Below are positions 8,316-17,103 of a stretch of 64,000 nucleotides of DNA, in pieces; position 1 is the first letter of the stretch, and every line of letters starts with the position of its first letter. Made by a program: the position numbers and the translations under genes. The notes beneath the pieces were generated by a model, which saw only the letters and a program-made list of their open reading frames with translations, did no database searches and had not been told where the DNA came from. This stretch comes from CADEEN01 sp963816315. Lineage in GTDB: Bacteria > Pseudomonadota > Gammaproteobacteria > Burkholderiales > Burkholderiaceae_C. The DNA is taken from assembly GCA_963816315.1 (NCBI GenBank), contig CAWFJZ010000044.1, positions 124,001-188,000 on the forward strand, in the 5' to 3' direction.

Positions 8316-9400
8316 ACGCGGTCCTGACGCTGAACGCCGGTTCCTCGTCGCTGAAGTTCGCGCTCTTCGACGCCGGGGCACCGGCCGCGTTGCAGGCGCA
8401 GGGCATGGCCGATGGTCTGGGTGGTGCCGCGCACTGGCGCGTCAAGGACGGCGCCGGTGCGTTGCTCGTCGATCGAGCGGCGGACGGCAACACGCACGAG
8501 GCAGCGTTCGCGGCGGTGCTCGACTGGTTGCGCGAGCAGGCGAGCGTGCAAGTCGTCGCCGTCGGCCACCGCGTCGTCCACGGCGGGCGCGAGTTCAGCG
8601 CGCCGGTGCGCATCGACGACGCGGTCATCGCCGCGATCGAAGCCCTGGTCCCGCTGGCGCCGCTGCACCAGCCGCACAACCTGCATGGCATCCGCGCGGC
8701 GCGGCAGCATTTCGCCGGCGTGCCGCAGGTGGCGTGCTTCGACACCGCGTTCCACCACGGTCAGCCGCCGCTGAACCAGCGCTTCGCGTTGCCGGCCGCG
8801 CTGTTCGAGCGCGGCATCCGGCGCTATGGATTTCACGGCCTGTCGTACGAGTCGATCGCGCGGCAGTTGCCGCCGGGCGGCGCGCGCACCGTGGTCGCGC
8901 ACCTCGGCCATGGCGCATCGCTGTGCGCGATGCAAGGCGGCCGCTCGATCGCCACGACGATGAGTTTTTCTCCCCTCGACGGCCTGCCGATGGGCACGCG
9001 CTGCGGCCGCCTCGATGCCGCCGTCGTGCTGCACCTGATCGAGCACGAGCACATGGACACCGCAGCAGTGACGCGGTTGCTGACGCGCGAGTCCGGGCTG
9101 CTCGGGCTGTCGGGGCTGTCGGCCGACATGCGCGAGTTGCTCGCCAGCGATGCGCCGGGCGCAAAGGTGGCGGTGGACTACTTCGTCGAGCACGTGCAGC
9201 GCGAGATTGCCGCGATGGCAGCGGCCTTGCAGGGCATCGACCGCCTCGTCTTCACCGGCGGCATCGGCGAGAACGCGGCCACGCTGCGCTCGCGTATGGT
9301 CGAGGGGCTGGCCTGGATGACCGGGCCGCTGGAGGTTCTGGTGTTGAAGACCAACGAGGAAGCCGTGATCGCCGAACACACGATGCGCCATTTGCGATGA
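8312..9400 (+). CDS. ackA: Acetate kinase
   Basis: Converts acetyl phosphate + ADP to acetate + ATP. Family motifs are TLNAGSSSLKF near the N-terminus, GHRVVHGG, FDTAFH, VAHLGHGAS and FTGGIGENA, in a protein of about 362 residues, slightly short for AckA (about 400). There is no ATG, GTG or TTG near the conserved N-terminus. CTG 8312 overlaps the xsc stop (CTGA), so a rare CTG start or a base error changing ATGA is likely. Immediate coupling to xsc points to use of the acetyl phosphate made by Xsc. Many taurine clusters carry a phosphate acetyltransferase (pta) instead, and none is seen here. Confidence 0.85.
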   Translation: MNAVLTLNAGSSSLKFALFDAGAPAALQAQGMADGLGGAAHWRVKDGAGALLVDRAADGNTHEAAFAAVLDWLREQASVQVVAVGHRVVHGGREFSAPVRIDDAVIAAIEALVPLAPLHQPHNLHGIRAARQHFAGVPQVACFDTAFHHGQPPLNQRFALPAALFERGIRRYGFHGLSYESIARQLPPGGARTVVAHLGHGASLCAMQGGRSIATTMSFSPLDGLPMGTRCGRLDAAVVLHLIEHEHMDTAAVTRLLTRESGLLGLSGLSADMRELLASDAPGAKVAVDYFVEHVQREIAAMAAALQGIDRLVFTGGIGENAATLRSRMVEGLAWMTGPLEVLVLKTNEEAVIAEHTMRHLR

Positions 9401-10228
9401 GATGCGCGCACTGGTTTCCGTCTGTTTGCGGCCCGTTGTGTGCGTTGGCGACCGTGCGGAAATGCGCTTGGCGGTGGCCGGTGCGCGAGCAAGGCGGCGG
9501 GCGGGGCGCAGTCGGGGCTCAGCCGGCGCTCGCCCTCGCTGCGCGAGGGTTCCCTGCGATGCTCGGTCTGAGGTCGCACCGCGAAACTCGCTTCACTCAC
9601 TGCGTTCGTTGCGCTCGAACAGTCGCGGTGAGTCAGATCACGAAGCGCGCTGCGCGCGCCGACCTCAGCCCTGCGCTTCTCGGCGGCGCCATTCGCCCCG
9701 CCTGCGCCCCACCCGCCGCCTTGCGGGAACAGTCGTTCTTGGGGGAGGAAGGGGAGTGGCAAGCCGCGGGCATCGAGCCCGCGGCTGGCCGCGCGCCGCA
9801 GGCGCGCTCACGGGCGACAGCCGGGCTCGATGCCCGGCTTTCGACCTTCCACTCCAACAAAGAACAGGTGCTGCCTCGCCAAGCCGTGGGCGGGTGTGCG
9901 CTGGCGCGCCTGTGCGGCGGCGAGAGAGAGGGCCGCGGCTCCAAGCCTGCCTGCGCAGGCTTGGACGGCCCGAGCGCCCGTTGCGTCTCGCAACGGGCAC
10001 ACAGGGTTTCGGTCGGCGCGCGTACTCGCGCGCTTCGTCAACTGACTCGCCGCATCTGTTCGAGCGCAACGAGCGCAGCGAGTGAAGCGAGCTATGCGGC
10101 GCGACCGAAACCCGAGCACCGCAGCGCAGTCGGCGCGCCTTTGGCGCCGACCGCCGCAGTGGCGCGCCAGCGCACACCCGCCCACGGCTTGGCGCCCGCC
10201 AGCATGTCAACCAAGCGGACCGACTGAC
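9401..10228. repeat. Non-coding block of nested inverted repeats
   Basis: This 828-bp gap has no convincing gene; open frames here are Arg/Ala-rich and lack family resemblance. Two similar boxes of about 95 bp lie in opposite orientation at 9572-9663 and 10012-10106. A perfect 34-bp inverted pair lies at 9877-9910 and 10161-10194. Further hairpins are at 9533-9549, 9767-9780 with 9823-9836, 9941-9964 and 9977-9997. The boxes alternate (95 forward, 34 forward, 95 reverse, 34 reverse), so the repeats interlock. Function unknown. It could be a REP/BIME-like element or a structured leader for the downstream soeA gene. Confidence 0.75.
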
Positions 10229-13145
10229 ATGCTGAACCGACCGCCGCTGCACGACCCCGCCGCGAACCCGCTGCCCGGCGCGAAGACCGAAGTCAAGACG
10301 ACCACCTGCTACATGTGCGCCTGCCGCTGCGGCATCCGCGTGCACCTGCGCGACGGCAAGGTGCGCTACATCGAAGGCAACCCCGAGCACCCGCTGAACA
10401 AGGGCATCCTCTGCGCCAAGGGCAGCTCGGGGATCATGAAGCAGTACTCTCCCGCGCGCCTCACCCAGCCATTGATCCGCAAGCCCGGCAGCGAACGCGG
10501 CAGCGGCGAGTTCGTGCCGATCTCGTGGGACGAGACCTTCAAGCTGCTGACAGAACGCCTCGGAAAGATCCGCGCCACCGACCCGAAAAAGTTCGCGCTC
10601 TTCACCGGCCGCGATCAGATGCAGGCGCTCACCGGTCTGTTCGCGCGCCAGTTCGGCACGCCGAATTACGCCGCGCATGGCGGCTTCTGCTCGGTGAACA
10701 TGGCCGCCGGCATGATCTACACGATCGGCGGGTCGTTCTGGGAGTTCGGCGGCCCGGACCTCGACCGCGCCAAGTTGTTCGTCATGATCGGCACCGCGGA
10801 GGACCATCACAGCAACCCGATGAAGGCCTCGCTGTCGAAGTTCAAGCGCAACGGCGGCCGCTTCATCGCCATCAACCCGATCCGCAGCGGCTATGCGGCG
10901 ATCGCCGACGAGTGGATCCCGATCCGGCCCGGCACCGACGGTGCGCTGTTCATGGCGATCATCCGCGAGCTGATCGCGCTCGGCCTGTACGACCGCGAGT
11001 TCGTCGCCCGCTACACCAACGGCGGCCAGCTCGTGAACCAGGACGAATCGAGCGACGACTTCGGCATGATGATGCGCAACGACGGCGGCGATGTCGTCAA
11101 CCCGCTGCGCCACCACAACTTCTGGTGGTGGGACCGGCACGCTGCGAAGCCCGTGCCCGATCACGCCGAGGGCACGGACCCGTCGCTGTTCGGCAACTAC
11201 AGCATGCCGGATGGAACGCCGGTCAAACCCGCCTTCCAGTTGCTCGAAGAGCGCGTGCGCAACTGCACGCCGGAGTGGGCGGAGAAGATCACCGGCATCT
11301 CTGCAGCGACGATCCGGCGCCTCGCGCACGAGATGGGCGTGACTGCGCGCGACCAGACGATCGAGCTGCCTATTCCCTGGACCGACTGGTGGGGCCGTGA
11401 GCACAAGAGCGTCAAGGGCAACCCGGTGGCGTTTCATGCGATGCGTGGGCTGGCGGCGCACAGCAACGGCTTTCAATCGATCCGCGCACTCGCCATCCTG
11501 ATGTCGTTGCTCGGCACGATCGACCGCCCAGGCGGCTTCCGCCACAAGGCGCCGTACCCGCGCGCCGTGCCGCCGAATGCGCGGCCGCCAAAAGGCCCGG
11601 CCTCGATCAAGCCGAACACGCCGCTCGACGCGCCGCCGCTGGGCTGGATCGAAACGCCGGCCGATCTGTGCATCGACGACAAGGGCGAGCCGGCGCGCAT
11701 CGACAAGGCCTTCTCGTGGGAGTACCCGTTTTCCGTGCATGGCCTGATGCACAACGTCATCACCAACGCCTGGCGCGGCGACCCGTACCCGATCGACACG
11801 CTGCTGCTGTTCATGGCCAACATGGCGTGGAACTCGACGATGAACACGTCCGAGGTGCGCAAGATGCTCGTGGATAAGTTGCAGTCGGGGCCGCACAAGG
11901 GCCAGTACAAGATTCCGTTCATCGTCGTTGCCGATGCGTTCCAGTCGGAGATGACGGCGTTCGCCGATCTGATCCTGCCCGACACCACCTACCTCGAGCG
12001 GCACGATGCGATGTCGATGCTCGACCGGCCGATCAGCGAGTTCGACGGCCCGTGCGATTCGGTGCGCGTGCCGGTGGTGCCGCCGCTGGGCCAATGCAAG
12101 CCGTTCCAGGAGGTGCTGGTCGAGCTCGCGTCGCGGCTGAAGCTGCCCGCGTTCACCACCGCCGAAGGCGAGCGCAAGTACCAGAACTACCCCGACTTCA
12201 TCGTCCGCTACGAAACCGCGCCGGGATCGGGCATCGGTTTTCTCACCGGTTGGCGCGGCAAGAACGGCGACACGCCGCTGCGCGGCGAGCCGAACCCGCG
12301 GCAGTGGGAGCAGTACGCGGCCAACAACTGCGTGCACCACTACCGCATGCCGGCCGAGCACCGCTACATGCGCAACTGGAACCGCGGCTATCTGCATTGG
12401 GCGCGCGACGTGGGCCTGCGGCGCGACGTCGATCCGATCACGATCCACCTCTACTCCGAATTCATGCAGCGCTTTCGCCTGGCAGCACTTGGCAAGGGCG
12501 AGGGCCGCCAACCGCCCGAGCGCTTGCGCGAACGTGTCGCCACCTACTTCGACCCGCTGCCGTTCTGGTACGCGCCGCTCGAAGTGCAGGCCACCGACAC
12601 CGAGGCCTATCCGCTGGCCGCGGTGACGCAGCGGCCGATGGCGATGTACCACTCGTGGGATTCGCAGAACGCGTGGCTGCGGCAAATTCATGCGCACAAC
12701 GAGCTCTTCGTCAACCCGAAGACCGCGCTGGCGCAGAACATCGCCGACGGCGGCTGGATGTGGGTCGAGTCGCAATGGGGCAAGGTGCGCTGCCTGTGCC
12801 GCCACAGCGAAGCCGTGGAGCCGGGCACCGTGTGGACATGGAACGCGATCGGCAAGGCCAAGGGCGCGTGGGCTTTGTCCACCGATGCCAACGAATCGGA
12901 GAAGGGCTTCCTGCTCAACCACCTGATCAGCGAAGAGCTGAAGACCGCGAACGGCCAGCGCATCTCGAACTCCGACCCGATCACCGGGCAGGCCGGTTGG
13001 TACGACGTGCGCGTGCGCATCCGCCGTGCCGAAGACGACGAGCCGCAGCAAACCTGGCCGCAGTTCGACAGCCGTGCCGCCGCTGCCGGGCATGGCCGAG
13101 CGCACGCCGTTCTGGCGGGCGTGGTTCGCGGGCAAGGAAGAGTAG
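10229..13145 (+). CDS. soeA: Molybdopterin oxidoreductase, probable sulfite dehydrogenase catalytic subunit (frameshifted)
   Basis: Large molybdopterin-guanine-dinucleotide enzyme of the DMSO-reductase family, about 971 residues. The N-terminus carries a [4Fe-4S] motif (Cys27, Cys30, Cys34, Cys62), then the three molybdopterin domains and a C-terminal dinucleotide-binding domain. It sits before an Fe-S subunit and, beyond purU, a DmsC/NrfD-type anchor, the SoeABC layout. Upstream xsc releases sulfite, so sulfite oxidation to sulfate is the best-supported role. Formate dehydrogenase or another reductase cannot be excluded from sequence alone. One base is extra near 13070, after which ERTPFWRAWFAGKEE leads to TAG at 13145. 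Confidence 0.78.
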
Positions 13146-13147
13146 CG

Positions 13148-13881
13148 ATGACCACCAAACAACTCGCCTTGGTCATCGACCTCAACGTCTGCGTCGGCTG
13201 CCACGCCTGCGTGACGAGCTGCAAACAATGGAACACCTCCGGCAGCGCCGGCCCGCTGGTCGATGAGAACGCTTACGGCGCCGACCCGACCGGCACTTTC
13301 TTCAACCGCGTGCTGAGCTTCGAAGTCGGCGAGTTCCCGGAGACGCAGACGGTGCACTTTCCCGAAGAGCTGCCACCACTGCGAAGACCCGCCGTGCGTG
13401 CCGGTGTGCCCACGGGCGCTTCCTACAAGCGCGAAGAAGACGGCATCGTGCTGGTCGATTACGACAAGTGCATCGGCTGCAAGTACTGCGCCTGGGCCTG
13501 CCCGTACGGCGTGCGCGAACTCGACGAGAAGCGCCAGGTGATGACCAAGTGCACGCTGTGCGTCGATCGCATCAGCGACAAGACGCTGCCCGAAGCCGAG
13601 CGCAAACCGGCGTGCGTGATGGCCTGCCCGACCAATGCGCGCCTGTTCGGCGACGTGCATGACCCGGATTCAGCGAGGTCTCGCGCGCCATCGCCGAGCG
13701 CGGCGGCTACACGCTGATGCCCGAGCTCGGCACGCAGCCGGCCAATCACTACCTGCCGCGGCGCAAGACCGAAGCCCACACCGACCCGGTGCAGCTCGTG
13801 CGCGAGCAGAACCCGTTGCGTGTCGAGGGGCGAGAGCCTGCCGCGGGGGGCGTGCCCCTGTCCGGCGACTGGGAGCATTGA
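13148..13881 (+). CDS. soeB: 4Fe-4S ferredoxin-type electron-transfer subunit (three indels)
   Basis: DmsB/SoeB-type subunit of about 244 residues relaying electrons from SoeA to the membrane anchor. Cluster-binding cysteines are C15, C18, C21 and C25 (CVGCHACVTSC), later CIGCKYCAWACPYG and CTLCVDR. The second cluster is hidden: between a C-run near 13360 and another near 13413 the frame is shifted, so it reads LPPLRRPAVRAGVP where the alternate frame reads CHHCEDPPCVPVCPTG. A third indel near 13672 moves the true C-terminus to 13881 (ends GDWEH). ATG 13148 is 2 bp after the soeA stop. Confidence 0.78.
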
Positions 13882-13906
13882 CGGTTGCTTCGAGGGCGCC
13901 ACGGCC

Positions 13907-14755
13907 CTAGCGAAACACCACCGTCTTGTGGCCGTTCAAGAGCACGCGCCGCTCGGCATGCCAGACCACCGCGCGGGCCAGCACCGCGCTCTCGCTGTCG
14001 CGGCCGATGGCGGTCAGCTGCTCCGGGCTCATCGCATGGTCGGCGCGAGCGATGTCCTGCTCGATGATCGGGCCTTCGTCGAGATCGCCGGTGACGTAGT
14101 GCGCGGTCGCGCCGATCAGCTTGACGCCGCGGTCGAAGGCCTGCTGGTACGGCCGCGCGCCCTTGAAGCTGGGCAGGAACGAGTGGTGGATGTTGATCGC
14201 GCGGCCCGAGAGCTCGCTGCACAGGCGCTCCGACAAGACCTGCATGTAGCGCGCCAGCACGACCAGCTCCGCGTTCTCCTGCGCCAGCACTTCGCGCAGC
14301 CGATCTTCGGCGCGCTCCTTGGTCGCGGCGGTGACCGGAATGTGGTGGAACGCAATGTCGTACGACGCTGCGAGTTGGTAGAAGTCGCGGTGGTTCGAGA
14401 CGATGGCGCGGATGTCCACCGGCAGCAGTTGCGAGCGGTAGCGGAACAGCAGGTCGTTCAAGCAGTGGCCGAGCTTGCTGACCATGATCACCGTCGGCAT
14501 GCGTGCGCTGGCGTTGTGCAGATCCCAGCGCATGTCGTAGCGGGCCGCCAGTGCGGTGAACGCTTCACGCAGCGGCGCGGGCGCGGGTGTCTGCACGTCG
14601 AAGCGCACGCGCATGAAGAACAGACCCGTGCTCGCATCGTTGAACTGCGCCGCCTCGGTGATGTTGGCGTCGTGCTCCACGAGCAAGCCGGTGACGGCAT
14701 GCACGATGCCCACGCGGTCGGGGCAGGACAGGGTGACGATGAAGGATTCGGACAT
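13907..14755 (-). CDS. purU: Formyltetrahydrofolate deformylase
   Basis: Hydrolyses 10-formyltetrahydrofolate to formate and tetrahydrofolate, balancing one-carbon pools. The 282 residues comprise an N-terminal ACT domain (residues 1-85, starting IVTLSCPDRVGIVHAV) and a formyltransferase domain with INIHHSFLPSFKGA, containing the catalytic HxSxLPxF-type motif. It lies antisense between soeB and soeC, converging on soeB with a 25-bp gap and diverging from soeC. It has no metabolic link to sulfite oxidation. Confidence 0.95.
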   Translation of the reverse strand: MSESFIVTLSCPDRVGIVHAVTGLLVEHDANITEAAQFNDASTGLFFMRVRFDVQTPAPAPLREAFTALAARYDMRWDLHNASARMPTVIMVSKLGHCLNDLLFRYRSQLLPVDIRAIVSNHRDFYQLAASYDIAFHHIPVTAATKERAEDRLREVLAQENAELVVLARYMQVLSERLCSELSGRAINIHHSFLPSFKGARPYQQAFDRGVKLIGATAHYVTGDLDEGPIIEQDIARADHAMSPEQLTAIGRDSESAVLARAVVWHAERRVLLNGHKTVVFR

Positions 14756-14818
14756 GCAGGCGGCTTCAATGGCTGATCGACCCTATTTTGGGGGCACTAA
14801 CATGCCGGGATGAAACCA

Positions 14819-14888
14819 CCCCCACGTCGCTGCGCTCCTGCCCCCCGAGGGGGCGGTCAGTGGCTTCGGGCGGCCGGGCGCCACTGAC
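14819..14888. repeat. Interspersed GC-rich palindromic repeat, copy 1
   Basis: The segment begins CCCCCACG and contains the hairpin GCCCCCCGAGGGGGC (14840-14854), ending immediately at the soeC start codon. The same 15-mer in a similar setting recurs at 62246-62260. I recognise this type as a common intergenic repeat of Burkholderiales. Here it occupies the 5' untranslated region of soeC. Confidence 0.65.
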
Positions 14889-15827
14889 ATGCACCCACCC
14901 TGGTCGATGATCTTCTTCACCACGCTGGCCGGTGCGGCGCAGGGCCTGATGCTGGTGCTCGTCGGCATCGATCTCGGCGCCAGCCTCGGCCACCTGACAC
15001 CGGCGCCGCAGACGAGCTTTTATATCGTCGGTGCGGGGCTGGCGCTGCTGCTCGGCGCCATCGGCCTCGTCGCCGCGACCTTTCACCTCGGCCATCCGCT
15101 GCGCGCGTGGCGTTCGGCGGCAATGTGGCGCACCTCGTGGCTGTCGCGCGAGGTCATCGTGCTGCCGGCTTTCCTGTTCTGCGTGGCGGCGTGGGCGCTG
15201 TCGCACTGGTGGGGCCACGCGACCTTCGGCTGGGGCATCGGCGCGGCCGTGCTGGCGCTGTTGCTCTACCTGTGCACCGGCATGATCTACGCGGCGGTGA
15301 AGGCCATCCGCGAATGGGCGACGCCGCTGACGCCGTGGAACTACATGCTGCTCGGCATCGCCTCGGGTCTGATGCTGTGCACCGCGCTGGCCGCTGCGCT
15401 GGCGCCGCCGTACGCTGCCGACCTGGCGCTGGCCGCGTTGATCGCCACGCTCATCGGCGGTGTCTCGCGCGGTCTGACGCTGTGGCGCAACCTGACGCTG
15501 CCGCCGAAGACAACCGTGCAGACGGCGCTGGGCATCCGCCACCCGCGCATCGTGCAAACCTCGCAAGGCATGACGGCCGGCAGCTTCGGCACGCGCGAGT
15601 TCTTTCATGGCCACACGCCGTGGCAGGTCATCGGCATGCGGCTGTGCGCGGTGGTCTTCGGCGTCATCGCGCCGGCGGCCGCGCTCGTCGTGCTCGGTGC
15701 GGGTATCACGGCGGGCGTGGCGCTACTGCTGTTCATCGTGCAGTACTTCGGCCTGCTGGCCGAGCGCTGGTCTTTCTTCGCCGAAGGGCAGCATCCGCAG
15801 AATCTGTACCAGCAGCGGATGGGGTAG
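14889..15827 (+). CDS. soeC: DmsC/NrfD-type membrane anchor, probable sulfite dehydrogenase subunit
   Basis: Inner-membrane protein of 312 residues with about eight hydrophobic helices, matching the DmsC family of quinone-reactive anchors. The N-terminus MHPPWSMIFFTTLAGAAQG leads into the first helix, and conserved His/Arg-containing loops (HLGHPLRAWR, HPRIVQTSQGMTAG) fit the family. It should pass electrons from SoeB to the quinone pool. It is separated from soeAB by the antisense purU gene, so it probably has its own promoter. Assignment to the same enzyme is from gene context. Confidence 0.82.
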   Translation: MHPPWSMIFFTTLAGAAQGLMLVLVGIDLGASLGHLTPAPQTSFYIVGAGLALLLGAIGLVAATFHLGHPLRAWRSAAMWRTSWLSREVIVLPAFLFCVAAWALSHWWGHATFGWGIGAAVLALLLYLCTGMIYAAVKAIREWATPLTPWNYMLLGIASGLMLCTALAAALAPPYAADLALAALIATLIGGVSRGLTLWRNLTLPPKTTVQTALGIRHPRIVQTSQGMTAGSFGTREFFHGHTPWQVIGMRLCAVVFGVIAPAAALVVLGAGITAGVALLLFIVQYFGLLAERWSFFAEGQHPQNLYQQRMG

Positions 15828-15850
15828 GGCGGCAGGAGTCTCGGTCTGCG

Positions 15851-16517
15851 TCAAGCCGCTGGGAGACGCTCCAGAAAGCGCATCGCGCGTGCCGCGGCTT
15901 CTTCAAAAGTGGGCCGGTAGTTCAGCGCGTCGATGGCGTCGAACTGTGATCTCAACACGTCGCGACGTTCCGACAAGTTGCTCGATGAATGCCGCCCGAT
16001 GACGGATGAGGAAGGGCGCAGCCGACCGCAAGGACACCGGTTCGCGTTCGATCACGAGCGACAAATCGAACAGATCGCGTGCGCTCAGTCTGTCTCCGCG
16101 GTGCCAGAGCTTCTTGGCGATGATCTCGGTCGCCGTTTCGACACGGACCGAGCGGCGCAAGAGGGACCAGGTTTCGAACGGCTCGGCGGTGAGGTTGGCC
16201 GCAGCCACGAAGTCGATCTCTCCTTCGGGGCGAATCAGCTTCACGAAGACCGCTGCTTCGACATAGTCCGACGAGATCTGCTCGGCCACGTCGCTGAGCC
16301 TTGGCGACACATAGCCGAGGTACTGCGGATCCGGTACAAAGATGTCGATGTCCTTGCTGCGCCGGTGTTGGTAGCGCAGCATCAGAACGGTGCCGCCGCC
16401 GAAAGTCCAGAAAGGATCGCGGGCACCATGCCCGCCGATCTCGTCAACCAAGCGAAACGCGTGGCCGAGCAGTTCCTTCCAAGGCCCAGACGGCAGCCTG
16501 CGTGGCCGGCCGCTCAT
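15851..16517 (-). CDS. AbiEii/AbiGii-type nucleotidyltransferase toxin (frameshifted)
   Basis: A predicted nucleotidyltransferase of about 221 residues. It shows the fold's signatures: FGGGTVLMLRYQHRRSKDID with the DxD metal ligands, and the family block AKKLWHRGDRLSARDLFDL. Known AbiEii toxins act as type IV toxins or abortive-infection effectors. The start is set at MSGRPRRLP (16517), 22 bp after the regulator stop. One extra base near 15975 sends the frame to an early stop at 15903; the corrected frame reads LRSQFDAIDALNYRPTFEE and ends at 15851. It is read from the same strand as the XRE gene, its likely antitoxin. Confidence 0.75.
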
Positions 16518-16539
16518 GCTGAGCTCGATGCGCCGCGAG

Positions 16540-17061
16540 TCAAGCCCAGGCCCGTCGAGGTGAACGGAGTTCGTGCGCCCAGCGGACCACGTGCCCCCAG
16601 ATGCGCTTCGGTGGAACGCCGCCTCGCCTGGCGGCTTCTTCAACGGCCGAGATCACCAGCGGCAGTGGCGTCTCGTCCAAGAAAGTCGATACGTGGGGCA
16701 CCAACGCCGCGGGTACGTTGCCGGTGACGAGGGCTTTGGCCAACTCAGATGCGCCGAGTTGCGCCTTGTAGCTCACGCCGGCCGTGCGGCTTGCCATCAG
16801 CAGACCATTGCGAGGGGGCGAGAGCGTGCCGGCCTCGAACCGCAGCCCAACCAAGTCCATCAGCGTTGCGAGCTTGGCGACGCCGAGATCGACAAGGACG
16901 CCGGTTTCTAGTTGGTTGATCGTGGCGCGCGACAAGCCTGCCAAGCGCGCAAGACGTTCCTGCGAGAGGCCCAGCGCCTCTCGCCGCTCGCGCACGAGTT
17001 GACCGACTTCGCGCAGGTTCAATCTGAAGGGGCTCGCTTCGGATGGCACATCAACTGTCAA
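16540..17061 (-). CDS. XRE-family regulator, likely antitoxin of the AbiEii-type toxin
   Basis: 173 residues with an XRE helix-turn-helix near residues 18-70 (RREALGLSQERLARLAGLSR, then TINQLETG). The C-terminal half (from about residue 85) is an unassigned helical region that may bind the toxin. The only start before the HTH that preserves the frame is TTG 17061; a GTG lies four codons later. Upstream on this strand TATATT sits a few bases before the start, with TGTC and GACA half-sites around it, suggesting an autoregulated promoter at the start codon. It precedes the toxin with 22 bp between them. Confidence 0.75.
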   Translation of the reverse strand: MTVDVPSEASPFRLNLREVGQLVRERREALGLSQERLARLAGLSRATINQLETGVLVDLGVAKLATLMDLVGLRFEAGTLSPPRNGLLMASRTAGVSYKAQLGASELAKALVTGNVPAALVPHVSTFLDETPLPLVISAVEEAARRGGVPPKRIWGHVVRWAHELRSPRRAWA

Positions 17062-17103
17062 ATATACTCGACAAATGCGAACCGCGCCACGGTCTGGTCC
17101 GGT

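Noticed and set aside
9665..13660. A 1331-codon open frame on the minus strand across the soeA region
   Set aside because: It is antisense to a well-supported molybdoenzyme gene with conserved motifs. Its translation is His/Arg/Ala-rich without family resemblance, a product of GC-biased codons.
10229..13717. A single fused SoeA-SoeB protein, suggested by one uninterrupted frame
   Set aside because: The read-through exists only because an apparent extra base near 13070 skips the natural TAG at 13143-13145. A separate ATG with normal SoeB N-terminus follows 2 bp later.
15903..16643. The toxin gene as one 246-codon frame from 16643 to 15903
   Set aside because: The N-terminal 42 codons overlap the XRE gene and are not family-like. 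The C-terminal 22 codons are out of frame with the conserved end found in the alternate frame to 15851.
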